From JAMQPK01 sp963782595 (lineage in GTDB: Bacteria; Acidobacteriota; Vicinamibacteria; Vicinamibacterales; JAMQPK01), in assembly GCA_963782595.1 (NCBI GenBank), contig CAWAKJ010000003.1:434001-498000 (forward strand): 64,000 bases of DNA, read 5' to 3'. The notes below the pieces were generated by a model, which saw only the letters and a list, made by a program, of their open reading frames with translations, had not been told where the DNA came from and searched no databases. Both the position numbers and the translations under genes were made by a program. This document shows positions 33,819 through 41,462 of this stretch, one piece after another (the first letter of the stretch is position 1; each line of letters opens with the position of its first letter).

Positions 33819-34701
33819 CCTCTTCACGATCTCGCTCATTTTCTCGTCGATCCGGCTGTCGACGCCGTTGATTCTCGCCGCGCTCGGCGGAATGTTCTCC
33901 GAGCGATCGGGCGTGATCAACATCGCGCTCGAAGGCATGATGCTCGCCGGCGCGTTTACGGCGGCGGCCGTCACCTATGCGAGCGGCAGTCCGTGGATTG
34001 GCCTGGCTGCCGCCGTCGTTTCCGGCGTGCTCTCGGCGCTCATCCTTGCCGTCGCTTCGATCCGTTACAAGGCGGATCAGGTGGTCGTCGGGACCGCCAT
34101 CAACATCCTGATGATCGGGTTGCCGGGATTCTTGAGCGGCGCATTTTTTCTTTCGTCCGGATCGACGCCGCAAATCCCGATCGAACATCTGATACCGAAT
34201 GCGCCGATTCTGATGGCGTTCGCGTTCGTCCCGCTCACGTGGTATGTCCTGTATCGGACCCCTTTCGGCCTTCGGTTGCGTGCGGTCGGAGAAAATCCGG
34301 AAGCGGCCGACGCCGCAGGCGTCAACGTCGCGAGGATGCGATACGGCGGCGTGCTGCTGTCGGGGGCGCTTGCCGCGATCGGTGGCGCGTACCTCTCGAT
34401 TGGCCAGTCGTCGTTGTTCACGCGCAACATGACCTCGGGCCGGGGATTCATCGCGCTGGCCGCGCTCATCTTCGGCAAGTGGCGGCCCGTGCAGACCCTG
34501 TGTGCGTGCCTGTTTTTCGGGCTGACAGAGGCGATTACCATCCAGATGCAGGGCGTTGTTAAACTCCCGTCCGGAGAAGACATTCCAGTGCAGTTCATTC
34601 AGATGGTCCCTTATGTGCTGACCATCGTCGTGCTGGCGGGCTTCATCGGCCATTCACAGCCGCCACGCGCGCTGGGCCGGGCCTACGAGAAGGAACGGTG
34701 A
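33811..34701 (+). CDS. Nucleoside ABC importer permease 2 (NupQ-like)
   Basis: A 296-residue BPD_transp_2 permease from GTG 33811 (MADLFTISLIFSSIRLSTPL when initiated with Met); the open frame before it is overlap with permease 1. It contains GMFSERSGVINIALEGMMLA and RAVGENPEAADAAGVNV, the standard family motifs. It overlaps permease 1 by 8 nt and the phosphorylase gene by 4 nt, so the whole importer-salvage block is translationally coupled. Confidence 0.92.
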   Translation: MADLFTISLIFSSIRLSTPLILAALGGMFSERSGVINIALEGMMLAGAFTAAAVTYASGSPWIGLAAAVVSGVLSALILAVASIRYKADQVVVGTAINILMIGLPGFLSGAFFLSSGSTPQIPIEHLIPNAPILMAFAFVPLTWYVLYRTPFGLRLRAVGENPEAADAAGVNVARMRYGGVLLSGALAAIGGAYLSIGQSSLFTRNMTSGRGFIALAALIFGKWRPVQTLCACLFFGLTEAITIQMQGVVKLPSGEDIPVQFIQMVPYVLTIVVLAGFIGHSQPPRALGRAYEKER

Positions 34702-35525
34702 GCGCTTCTTCTTACTTCGATGACGTGCAGAGCGCGGCGACGCTCATCCGCTCGAAATCGAGCGTCGTTCCGGATGCCGCTGTCGTGCTGGGCTCGGGCC
34801 TTGGCGACTTCGCATCGAGTCTCGAGCGCCAGACATCGATTCGTTACGAGGACATCCCGCACTGGCCGGCCGCCAACGTGATTGGACACGATGGACGACT
34901 CGTCGTCGGTGAAGTGTCGGGCCGGCCGGTCGCGGCGCTGTCGGGCCGCGCGCACTTTTATGAAGGCCACGATCTCCGCACCGTCACCTTTGCGACACGC
35001 GTTCTTGGAGCGCTCGGGGTCAAGGCGCTGATACTGACGAACGCGGCCGGAGGCATCAACACCAGCTTCGTCCCTGGTGACTTGATGGTGATCGACGATC
35101 ACATCAACCTCCTTGGCAGCAATCCTCTCGTGGGGCCGAACGACGATCGTTTCGGTGTAAGGTTTCCGGACCTGACGAACCTGTACTCGCCTCGACTGCG
35201 GCGGATCGCCGACGAGGCCGCGAAGGCCGGCGGCCTGACGCTGCGGCACGGGATCTACGTCGCGTGTCACGGGCCCTCGTACCAGACGCCGGCCGAGGTA
35301 CGCTACCTGCGGACGATCGGCGCAGACGCCGTGGGCATGTCAACGGTGCCAGAAGCGATTGTGGCCCGCCATATGGGCGTCGAGGTCCTGGGGATCTCGT
35401 GCATCACGAACCTGGCTGCCGGCGTGCTGCCGCAGGCGCTGAACCATGAAGAAGTACTTGAGACGGCGAAGCGAGCCCGGGGAAAATTCCTCTCGCTCTT
35501 GAACGCTGTCATGACGAGGATGTGA
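34698..35525 (+). CDS. punA: Purine-nucleoside phosphorylase
   Basis: A 275-residue trimeric-type PNP. The phosphate site VVLGSGLGDF, then SGRAHFYEGH, ILTNAAGGIN, GMSTVPEAIVARH (purine/ribose site) and ISCITNLAAGV are all present. It cleaves inosine, guanosine or deoxy forms to base plus ribose-1-phosphate, complementing the pyrimidine phosphorylase at the head of the operon. Motifs favour PNP over the related methylthioadenosine phosphorylase, although mtnA lies nearby. GTG start with GTGA overlap to the permease. Confidence 0.93.
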   Translation: MSASSYFDDVQSAATLIRSKSSVVPDAAVVLGSGLGDFASSLERQTSIRYEDIPHWPAANVIGHDGRLVVGEVSGRPVAALSGRAHFYEGHDLRTVTFATRVLGALGVKALILTNAAGGINTSFVPGDLMVIDDHINLLGSNPLVGPNDDRFGVRFPDLTNLYSPRLRRIADEAAKAGGLTLRHGIYVACHGPSYQTPAEVRYLRTIGADAVGMSTVPEAIVARHMGVEVLGISCITNLAAGVLPQALNHEEVLETAKRARGKFLSLLNAVMTRM

Positions 35526-36386
35526 GTGGCTGAACAGTCTGTCGTGTCCGTTGTCGCCCTGGAGATTTCCGACGGCAAGGAGAGCGAGTTTCTTGCCCTG
35601 ACAGGGCAGTTGCAGGGGCTGGTGCGCAAGAAGGGCTACGGCACCAATCAACTGCTGCAAGACGGCTCTCATCCGCGGCGCTACTATGACATCCGCATCT
35701 GGCGCAACGCTGCCACGGCCGCGAAAGCGGAAAGCGACGGCGATATCAAGGGGCTTCGGCGCGACCTGGAGAAATATCTGCGAGCGACGCCGCTCGTCGA
35801 TGTCGCGTGGGCCGTCGAAATGGGACTCGCAGCGGCCGGCCCCTGGCAGGAGCGCAGGGTGGTCGGGGATCGGAGAGGCCGGGAAGATCGGCGATCGCAG
35901 AACCTGACGTTCTCCGGACCGGACCGTCGTCCGGGGCGCGATCGCCGTGTCGCGCTTCGCCGCGGCGACACGACGCTGCTGACAGCGGAATGGGCCGGCC
36001 AGCCCAACATCGTCCACGCCGCGAGAATCGCGCGCGAGCGCGCGAAGGCCGCGTTCTCGGACTTCAAGGTGGGGGCGGCGCTCGAGACCGAGGACGGGCG
36101 AGTCATCACCGGCTGCAACGTCGAGAATTCGACCTACGGACTCACGATGTGCGCAGAGCGAGTGGCGATCTTCAAGGCGATTTCCGAGGGGCACCGATCG
36201 TTCACGCGCATCGCGGTCGTCGCCGACACGCTCGAACCGACCACGCCTTGTGGCGCATGCCGGCAGATGTTGTGGGAGTTCGCCGGCGACATCGAGGTGA
36301 TTCTTGCGGACCTCACGTCCATCAAGACGCGCCATCAGCTGAAAGATCTGCTGCCGCATCCATTCGACGCGAAGTTCATCGAGTGA
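35526..36386 (+). CDS. Cytidine deaminase with extra ABM-like N-terminal domain
   Basis: A 286-residue protein, twice the size of a tetrameric cytidine deaminase (about 130 aa). Residues about 155-286 are a full deaminase: FSDFKVGAALE, CNVENSTYG, TMCAERVAIF (catalytic CAE) and PCGACRQML (zinc cysteines). Residues about 5-100 resemble the antibiotic-biosynthesis-monooxygenase ferredoxin-like fold (SVVALEISDGKESEFLALTG). The linker (about 110-145) is highly charged with four DRR motifs (GDRRGREDRR, GPDRRPGRDRR). The deaminase converts cytidine to uridine, feeding the pyrimidine phosphorylase. The role of the first domain is unknown. GTG start right after the PNP stop. Confidence 0.88.
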   Translation: MAEQSVVSVVALEISDGKESEFLALTGQLQGLVRKKGYGTNQLLQDGSHPRRYYDIRIWRNAATAAKAESDGDIKGLRRDLEKYLRATPLVDVAWAVEMGLAAAGPWQERRVVGDRRGREDRRSQNLTFSGPDRRPGRDRRVALRRGDTTLLTAEWAGQPNIVHAARIARERAKAAFSDFKVGAALETEDGRVITGCNVENSTYGLTMCAERVAIFKAISEGHRSFTRIAVVADTLEPTTPCGACRQMLWEFAGDIEVILADLTSIKTRHQLKDLLPHPFDAKFIE

Positions 36387-36402
36387 TGCGGGATGACCGT
36401 AC

Positions 36403-36432
36403 GTAGGGCGGGTCCTGCAGGACCCGCCCTAC
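36403..36432. repeat. Perfect 30-nt palindrome (family A)
   Basis: GTAGGGCGGGTCCTG joined directly to its exact reverse complement, between the cytidine deaminase and mtnA genes. It marks the end of the overlapping nucleoside operon. No T-run, so terminator activity is uncertain. Confidence 0.88.
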
Positions 36433-36467
36433 CTCTGCTAGTTCAGCATTCCAAGTAGAATCAATCC

Positions 36468-37535
36468 GTGCTTCCGACAATCGACTGGACCAGCGACGGT
36501 ATCGTGATGATCGATCAGCGCAAGCTGCCCGGCGCTGAGATCTACGTGACGTGCAAGAGCCCGAAAGAGGTCGCGAAGGCCATCAAGACGATGGTGATTC
36601 GGGGCGCCCCTGCGATTGGCGTGGCTGCGGCCATGGGCCTCGCGCTGGGCGTCCGACAGAGCACCGTGACCGGAACCACCAAGCTTGCCGCAGAGTTCTA
36701 CAAGCTGTGCGAGATGATGGCCGACACTCGGCCGACAGCCGTGAATCTGTTCTGGGCCATCGCTCGCATGAAGCGTGTGTTTGCCGAAGCCGCATCCTCC
36801 GGGCAGTCAGTGGATCAAATCAAGGAACGGCTCGACACGGAAGCCCGCAGAATTCACGACGAAGATGTCGAGAGCTGCCGCGCCATGGGCGCGCACGGCG
36901 CAACGGTGGTGCCCGACACTGCGCGGGTGTTGACCCATTGCAACGCAGGCGCTCTTGCGACGGCCGGATATGGCACCGCCCTCGGCGTGATTCGTGGCGC
37001 CGTGGCGCAGGGCAAGAAAGTGGCGGTCATCGCCGACGAGACGCGTCCGTTTCTGCAGGGCGCACGGCTGACGGCGTGGGAACTGACCCGCGACGGGATC
37101 GACACCACCGTCATCACCGATAACATGTCGGGGGCGCTGATGCGGGGCGGTGAGATCGACCTTGTTGTCGTCGGCGCCGATCGCATCGCCGCGAACGGCG
37201 ACGTCGCGAACAAGATTGGCACCTACACGGTGGCCGTCCTTGCGAAAGAGCACGGAATTCCCTTTTATGTCGCGGCCCCCATTTCGACCGTCGATCTCGC
37301 GACCCCCGACGGCAGCCGGATTCCCATCGAAGAACGGAACGCGAAGGAAGTGACGCATCTCGGCCCCGCGCGGCTGACGCCGGAAGCCGCCAAGGTGCGT
37401 AACCCCGCGTTCGATGTGACGCCCGGCAAGTACGTGACGGCGATCATTACGGAGAGGGGAATCGCACGTCCTCCCTACGAGGAGTCGCTGAAAAAACTGG
37501 TGGACGAAAATGGCTCCGGGAGCGATTTCACGTAA
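36468..37535 (+). CDS. mtnA: S-methyl-5-thioribose-1-phosphate isomerase
   Basis: A 355-residue MtnA at the standard length. MVIRGAPAIGVAAAMGLALG, the catalytic-cysteine segment LTHCNAGALATAGYGTALGV, ETRPFLQGARLTAWEL and the catalytic-Asp region TDNMSGALM, plus VVGADRIAANGDVANKIGTY, are all intact. It converts methylthioribose-1-phosphate to the ribulose form in methionine salvage. GTG start. Its TAA overlaps the tsaD ATG by one base. The last codons (NGSGSDFT) contain a half copy of the GGCTCCGGGAGC repeat. No other salvage genes are adjacent. Confidence 0.94.
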   Translation: MLPTIDWTSDGIVMIDQRKLPGAEIYVTCKSPKEVAKAIKTMVIRGAPAIGVAAAMGLALGVRQSTVTGTTKLAAEFYKLCEMMADTRPTAVNLFWAIARMKRVFAEAASSGQSVDQIKERLDTEARRIHDEDVESCRAMGAHGATVVPDTARVLTHCNAGALATAGYGTALGVIRGAVAQGKKVAVIADETRPFLQGARLTAWELTRDGIDTTVITDNMSGALMRGGEIDLVVVGADRIAANGDVANKIGTYTVAVLAKEHGIPFYVAAPISTVDLATPDGSRIPIEERNAKEVTHLGPARLTPEAAKVRNPAFDVTPGKYVTAIITERGIARPPYEESLKKLVDENGSGSDFT

Positions 37536-38581
37536 TGCTCATCCTGGGTATCGAGACGTCGTGTGACGAGACGTCGGCGGCCGTCGTGTCCGAGACGGAC
37601 GGTGCGTGGACGATCGGATCGAACATCGTCGCGTCGCAGGTGAATATTCACCGCGAATGGGGCGGCGTCGTGCCCGAACTGGCGTCGCGGCAGCACATCC
37701 GCGACATCTGCCCGGTCGTGCGGACCGCTCTCGAAACCGCCGCGGCCGATCTGAAGGACCTCGATGCCATCGCCGTAACTCAGGGACCGGGTCTCGTCGG
37801 ATCCCTGCTGGTCGGTGTGTCGTTTGCGAAGTCGCTGGCCCTGTCGCTGGACCGTCCCCTCGTGCCGGTGCATCACCTCGCCGGTCACATCGAATCGCTG
37901 TTTCTCCAGCACGGCCAGATCCGCCTTCCACTCGTGGCCCTCGTCGTGTCGGGTGGCCACACGAGCCTGTATCTCGTGAACGATCCCGGGCGATACGAGC
38001 GCATCGGGCGAACCCGCGACGATGCCGCGGGCGAAGCGTATGACAAGGTGGCCAAGCTGCTTGGGTTGGGGTATCCGGGCGGGCCGATTGTGGACAAGCG
38101 CGCTCGCAACGGATCGGACGAAGCGATCGCGTTTCCGTCCACTCGCATGACGCACGCCGATCGAAACGCGCCGCACATGAAAGGCGACCTCGACTTCAGC
38201 TTCAGCGGCCTGAAGACGGCCGTGCTGCGCCACGTGCGGCAGCGTTCGGACAGCGGCGTGCCGCTGACCGACCAGGAGATCGACGACATCTGCGCCAGCT
38301 TTCAGCGGGTGGTGGTGTCGACGCTGCTCGATCGCCTTTTCGAGGCCGCAGATCGGTACGGTGCCGAGAGCGTCGGAATCGCGGGCGGGGTGTCTGCGAA
38401 TGCGCGTCTCCGAAAGGACTTCGCGCACCGGGCCGGGCGGCTCGGCATCCCGGCCTGTGTACCGCACATCTCGCTCTCGACCGACAATGCCGCGATGATC
38501 GCCGCCGCCGGCCTGAGAAATTTTCACGCCGGGAAGAGGGCAGGGTTCGATCTGAACGCTGACGCTTCCTTGGAGTTGTAG
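37535..38581 (+). CDS. tsaD: tRNA N6-threonylcarbamoyladenosine synthase subunit TsaD
   Basis: A 348-residue Kae1/Gcp family protein. Signatures: LGIETSCDETSAAVV, VTQGPGLVGSLLVGVSFAKS, the metal-binding HHLAGHIES (HxxxH), VSGGHTSL, and FSFSGLKTAVL. It transfers the threonylcarbamoyl group to A37 of ANN-decoding tRNAs with TsaB and TsaE, which are not in this window. It is coupled to mtnA by a one-base overlap. Its stop is immediately followed by a GATTAGG-type repeat. Confidence 0.96.
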   Translation: MLILGIETSCDETSAAVVSETDGAWTIGSNIVASQVNIHREWGGVVPELASRQHIRDICPVVRTALETAAADLKDLDAIAVTQGPGLVGSLLVGVSFAKSLALSLDRPLVPVHHLAGHIESLFLQHGQIRLPLVALVVSGGHTSLYLVNDPGRYERIGRTRDDAAGEAYDKVAKLLGLGYPGGPIVDKRARNGSDEAIAFPSTRMTHADRNAPHMKGDLDFSFSGLKTAVLRHVRQRSDSGVPLTDQEIDDICASFQRVVVSTLLDRLFEAADRYGAESVGIAGGVSANARLRKDFAHRAGRLGIPACVPHISLSTDNAAMIAAAGLRNFHAGKRAGFDLNADASLEL

Positions 38582-38630
38582 GGACTGGGGATTAGACTCC
38601 CTAATCCCCAATCCCTAATCCCTACTCCCC
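38581..38630. repeat. GGGGATTAG/CTAATCCCC inverted word repeat (family C)
   Basis: GGGGATTAG (38587-38595) faces CTAATCCCCAATCCCTAATC and CCTACTCCCC (38601-38630). It starts at the tsaD stop and runs into the yjbQ gene on the other strand, supplying the yjbQ TAG stop. Relatives lie at 47274-47320 and inside the gene at 57681-57713. Confidence 0.75.
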
Positions 38631-39044
38631 AATCACTTTTATGAGGACACGTTTATTCCGGTTTCCGTCAAACTCGCCATAAAAAATTTGTTCCCATGGG
38701 CCAAAGTCGAGCCTGCCTTTCGTAATGGCGACCACGACCTCGCGGCCCATGATCTGGCGCTTGAGGTGCGCGTCGGCGTTGTCTTCGCCGGTGCGATTGT
38801 GATGGTAATGATTGGGATCGGGATTGAACGGCGCAAGCGCCTCGAGCCACTTGCCGAAGTCGTGATGCAGACCGGACTCGTTGTCGTTGATGAAGACCGA
38901 CGCCGTGATGTGCATGGTGTTGACCAGCACCAGCCCTTCCTGCACGCCGCTCTTACGCACCGCCTCGTCCACTTCCGGTGTGATGTTGCGGAACGCCATT
39001 TTCGACGGAATGTTCAGCGTCAGATATTTCGTGTGTGCTTTCAT
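38622..39044 (-). CDS. yjbQ: YjbQ/UPF0047 family protein (secondary thiamine-phosphate synthase-like)
   Basis: A 140-residue single-domain protein of standard length. Conserved stretches: NTMHITASVFINDNESG, HLKRQIMGREVVVAITKG and LDFGPWEQIFYGEFDGNR, with the conserved histidines and acidic residues of the family's metal site. E. coli YjbQ has weak thiamine-phosphate synthase activity; the physiological role is unsettled. It is convergent with tsaD. The final residues (IGE-stop) are encoded by the repeat at 38581-38630. Confidence 0.92.
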   Translation of the reverse strand: MKAHTKYLTLNIPSKMAFRNITPEVDEAVRKSGVQEGLVLVNTMHITASVFINDNESGLHHDFGKWLEALAPFNPDPNHYHHNRTGEDNADAHLKRQIMGREVVVAITKGRLDFGPWEQIFYGEFDGNRNKRVLIKVIGE

Positions 39045-39068
39045 GCCCGCTAAAATACTCTAAACCTG

Positions 39069-39914
39069 ATGCCCACCGACCCCTTCGAGATCGTCCGCCG
39101 ATGGTTCCAGGCCTTTAACGCGGGGGATCTCGACACGCTGACCGGTCTCTATCACGACGACGCGAGCAACGATTCCGGGTCGTCTATTGCCCGCGGACGC
39201 GAGGCGGTGCGGCAGGAGATGGCCGATGCGGTCCGGCGGGCGTCGCAGCGCAATGTCCGGATGATTGCTCGGGTCGAGACGGGGGCCATGCACGCCGAAT
39301 GGCGCGGCCGCGAGCGGAACGCCGAGGGCGAAATCGCGACCAGCGCGGGCTACGATGAGTTCTGGATAGACGAAGGCCGCATCAGGCGGCAGCGGGGCGT
39401 GTTGCATCCGCTGAGCTTCCAGGCCGAGGAAGAGGTCGCGCCCGTGAACGCGTCGCGGCCGTCGCGCCAGTATCCGGGGCAACCGATCGTCGGGGTGGGC
39501 GCAGTGATCATGCAGGGCGGCAGCGTCGTGCTCGTGAAGCGCCGCTTCGAGCCGCTCGCCGGCCAATGGAGCCTGCCAGGCGGACGTCTGGAGCTGGGCG
39601 AAACGCTCGAGGCCGGCCTCGCTAGAGAGATGCTCGAGGAAACCGGGCTCGAAATCGAGGTGGGTCCCGTGGTCGATGTGTTCGACCGTATCCTCCTCGA
39701 TCCGGAACGCAAGGTACGCTATCACTACGTGCTCATCGACTATCTGTGCCGGCCGGTCGGCGGCGTTCTTCGTCACGGGTCCGACGTCGCCGCGGCCGAG
39801 CTCGTCGATCCTGCGGACCTCGACCGGTACCGGCTGACTCCCAAAGCGACTTCCGTGATCGAAAAAGCGGTGGCGGCCGCGAGGACGCATGAATGGCAAA
39901 AGAGCGGGCGCTAA
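39069..39914 (+). CDS. Fused SnoaL/NTF2-like and Nudix hydrolase protein
   Basis: A 281-residue two-domain protein. Residues about 1-115 look like an NTF2-like SnoaL/DUF4440 domain (FEIVRRWFQAFNAGDLDTLT, IARGREAVRQEM, YDEFWIDEGRIRRQR). Residues about 138-270 are a Nudix domain with a full Nudix box (GGRLELGETLEAGLAREMLE, then ETGLEI). The Nudix part should hydrolyse a nucleoside diphosphate derivative; the substrate cannot be read. The fusion partner may be a binding or dimerisation domain. It overlaps the SDR gene by 22 nt and is divergent from yjbQ (24 nt). Confidence 0.87.
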   Translation: MPTDPFEIVRRWFQAFNAGDLDTLTGLYHDDASNDSGSSIARGREAVRQEMADAVRRASQRNVRMIARVETGAMHAEWRGRERNAEGEIATSAGYDEFWIDEGRIRRQRGVLHPLSFQAEEEVAPVNASRPSRQYPGQPIVGVGAVIMQGGSVVLVKRRFEPLAGQWSLPGGRLELGETLEAGLAREMLEETGLEIEVGPVVDVFDRILLDPERKVRYHYVLIDYLCRPVGGVLRHGSDVAAAELVDPADLDRYRLTPKATSVIEKAVAAARTHEWQKSGR

Positions 39915-40678
39915 TCACCGGCGGGTCAGTGGGCATCGGAGCGGCGCTCGCTGAGGTCTTCGCCGGCCATGGCCATGATTTGATTCTGGTTTCACGCAAG
40001 CGCGACAAGCTCGAGGCGCGTGGTCAGGACATCCAGAGGAAGTTCGGCGTCGACGTCGTGTGTATCCCGGAAGATCTCACCGATCCACAGGGGGCGCGCC
40101 GGCTTCATCAGTCGGTCGTCGATCGAGGCCTCGACGTGCAGTATCTCGTCAACAACGCCGGCGTTGGGCTGTACGGCAAGTTCGCCGTGACAGACCTCGA
40201 CGCCGAGCTGAAAATGATTCAGCTCAACGCCACATCAGTGGTCGAACTGACGAAACGATTTCTGCCTGCGATGATCGAGCGGCGCAGCGGACGGATTCTC
40301 AATGTCGCGTCCACCGCCGCGTTCGTGCCTGGTCCCTGGATGTCGATCTACTATGCCACCAAGGCGTTTGTGCTCTCCTTCTCAGAGGCGATCGACTATG
40401 AGCTGAAGCCGTCCGGCATCACGGTGACGACGCTCTGCCCGGGACCGACCGAATCGGAGTTCAAGGTGAGAGCCGGTTCCGAGCGGTCGCGGTTGTTCGA
40501 GGCATTCGTGATGGACGCGCCGCGCGTGGCGCACGTCGGGTACGACGCAATGATGAAAGGCAAGTCGGTGGCGATTCCCGGGCTGCGGAACAAGCTGATT
40601 CCCGTCGCCGCCCGGCTGGCACCGCGCCCGCTCCTTGCCCAACTGTCGCACCGGGCCGCAAGGCCGTCGGAGAAATAG
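39893..40678 (+). CDS. Short-chain dehydrogenase/reductase
   Basis: A 261-residue classical SDR: cofactor motif TGGSVGIG (TGxxxGIG), NNAGVG, active-site Ser in NVASTAAFVPG, and YYATK (YxxxK). Basic residues after the second strand (VSRKRDK) favour NADP(H). The C-terminal part (LCPGPTESEF, IPGLRNKLI) resembles the ketoreductase-like SDRs annotated as YqjQ/DltE. Substrate unknown. It overlaps the Nudix gene by 22 nt. Confidence 0.9.
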   Translation: MAKERALITGGSVGIGAALAEVFAGHGHDLILVSRKRDKLEARGQDIQRKFGVDVVCIPEDLTDPQGARRLHQSVVDRGLDVQYLVNNAGVGLYGKFAVTDLDAELKMIQLNATSVVELTKRFLPAMIERRSGRILNVASTAAFVPGPWMSIYYATKAFVLSFSEAIDYELKPSGITVTTLCPGPTESEFKVRAGSERSRLFEAFVMDAPRVAHVGYDAMMKGKSVAIPGLRNKLIPVAARLAPRPLLAQLSHRAARPSEK

Positions 40679-40733
40679 GGCTCCGGGAGCCTTTTTCGCG
40701 TGCGCGAGTGAAAAAGGCTCCCGGAGCCTTTTT
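40679..40733. repeat. GGCTCCGGGAGCC double palindrome (family H), terminator-like
   Basis: GGCTCCGGGAGCCTTTTTC (40679-40697) pairs with GAAAAAGGCTCCCGGAGCC (40710-40728), followed by TTTTT (40729-40733), right after the SDR stop. The stem plus T-run could terminate transcription in both directions. The same sequence occurs in frame inside the ABC ATPase gene (32001-32060), so it is a dispersed repeat, not only a terminator. Confidence 0.85.
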
Positions 40734-40748
40734 ACGGAGATCTGACAC

Positions 40749-41309
40749 ATGTTCGAGCTGACGCGTGACAATGCGTGGAACCTGCTCACCGAGTACACGA
40801 AAAGCGAGAGCCTGCGGAAACATGCGCTCGCCGTTGAGGCTGCGGTTCGCGGGTACGCGCGCGCGTTCGGTGAGGACGAAGAAATCTGGGCCGTCGTCGC
40901 GCTGCTGCACGATTTCGATTACGAGCAGTATCCCGACCTGAAAGACCATCCGTTCCGCGGCGCCGACATCCTCCGCGAGCGTGGCTGCCCGGAGTTTGTC
41001 ATTCGCGCCATCCTTTCGCACGGCGAGCACACCAACACGCCGCGCGAATCGCGTCTCGAGCACACGCTCTTTGCCTGCGACGAGATGGCCGGATTCGTGA
41101 CGGCCGCCGCGCTCGTGCGCCCGTCGAAAAGCGTTCAGGATCTCGAGCCTTCGTCGGTGATCAAGCGGATGAAGGACAAGGCGTTCGCGAAAGGCGTCAG
41201 CCGCGACGATCTACGTAAGGGCGCGGAAGAGCTCGGCCTGCCCCTGGATGAACACATCGGCAATGTCATCGCGTTCATGCGGGAGAGAAAAGAGGTGCTG
41301 GGTCTGTGA
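40749..41309 (+). CDS. HD-domain (HDIG-type) hydrolase
   Basis: A 186-residue HD-superfamily protein: LRKHALAVEAAVRGYA (first His), VVALLHDFDYEQYPD (HD pair), and RAILSHGEHTNTPRESRLE (further metal His), then a helical tail. Relatives are annotated as HDIG-domain hydrolases of unknown substrate. GGAG lies 9 nt before the ATG, just after the family H repeat. Confidence 0.85.
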   Translation: MFELTRDNAWNLLTEYTKSESLRKHALAVEAAVRGYARAFGEDEEIWAVVALLHDFDYEQYPDLKDHPFRGADILRERGCPEFVIRAILSHGEHTNTPRESRLEHTLFACDEMAGFVTAAALVRPSKSVQDLEPSSVIKRMKDKAFAKGVSRDDLRKGAEELGLPLDEHIGNVIAFMRERKEVLGL

Positions 41310-41320
41310 GTGTAAGCGGC

Positions 41321-41414
41321 GGTTCTAGGTTCTTGGTTCTGGGTTCTAGGTTCAGGAACCAGAACCGCGAGCAGCGTACCGAGAACCCAGAACCTAGAAC
41401 CCAGAACCTAGAAC
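41321..41414. repeat. GGTTCTAGGTTC inverted word repeat (family D, copy 1)
   Basis: GGTTCTAGGTTCTTGGTTC and TGGGTTCTAGGTTC (41321-41353) are mirrored by GAACCCAGAACCTAGAACCC and AGAACCTAGAACC (41382-41414). It fills most of the 153-nt gap between the HD and ABC genes. Copy 2, at 56916-57035, is nearly identical in layout. Confidence 0.88.
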
Positions 41415-41462
41415 CGAACGTCTCTGGGAACACCCCTCAGACCTGGTTCGTATAAACAACTA

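Noticed and set aside
41321..41414. GGTTCTAGG repeat as a CRISPR array
   Set aside because: Repeat words are directly abutting and then inverted; there are no regular 25-40 nt repeats with spacers.
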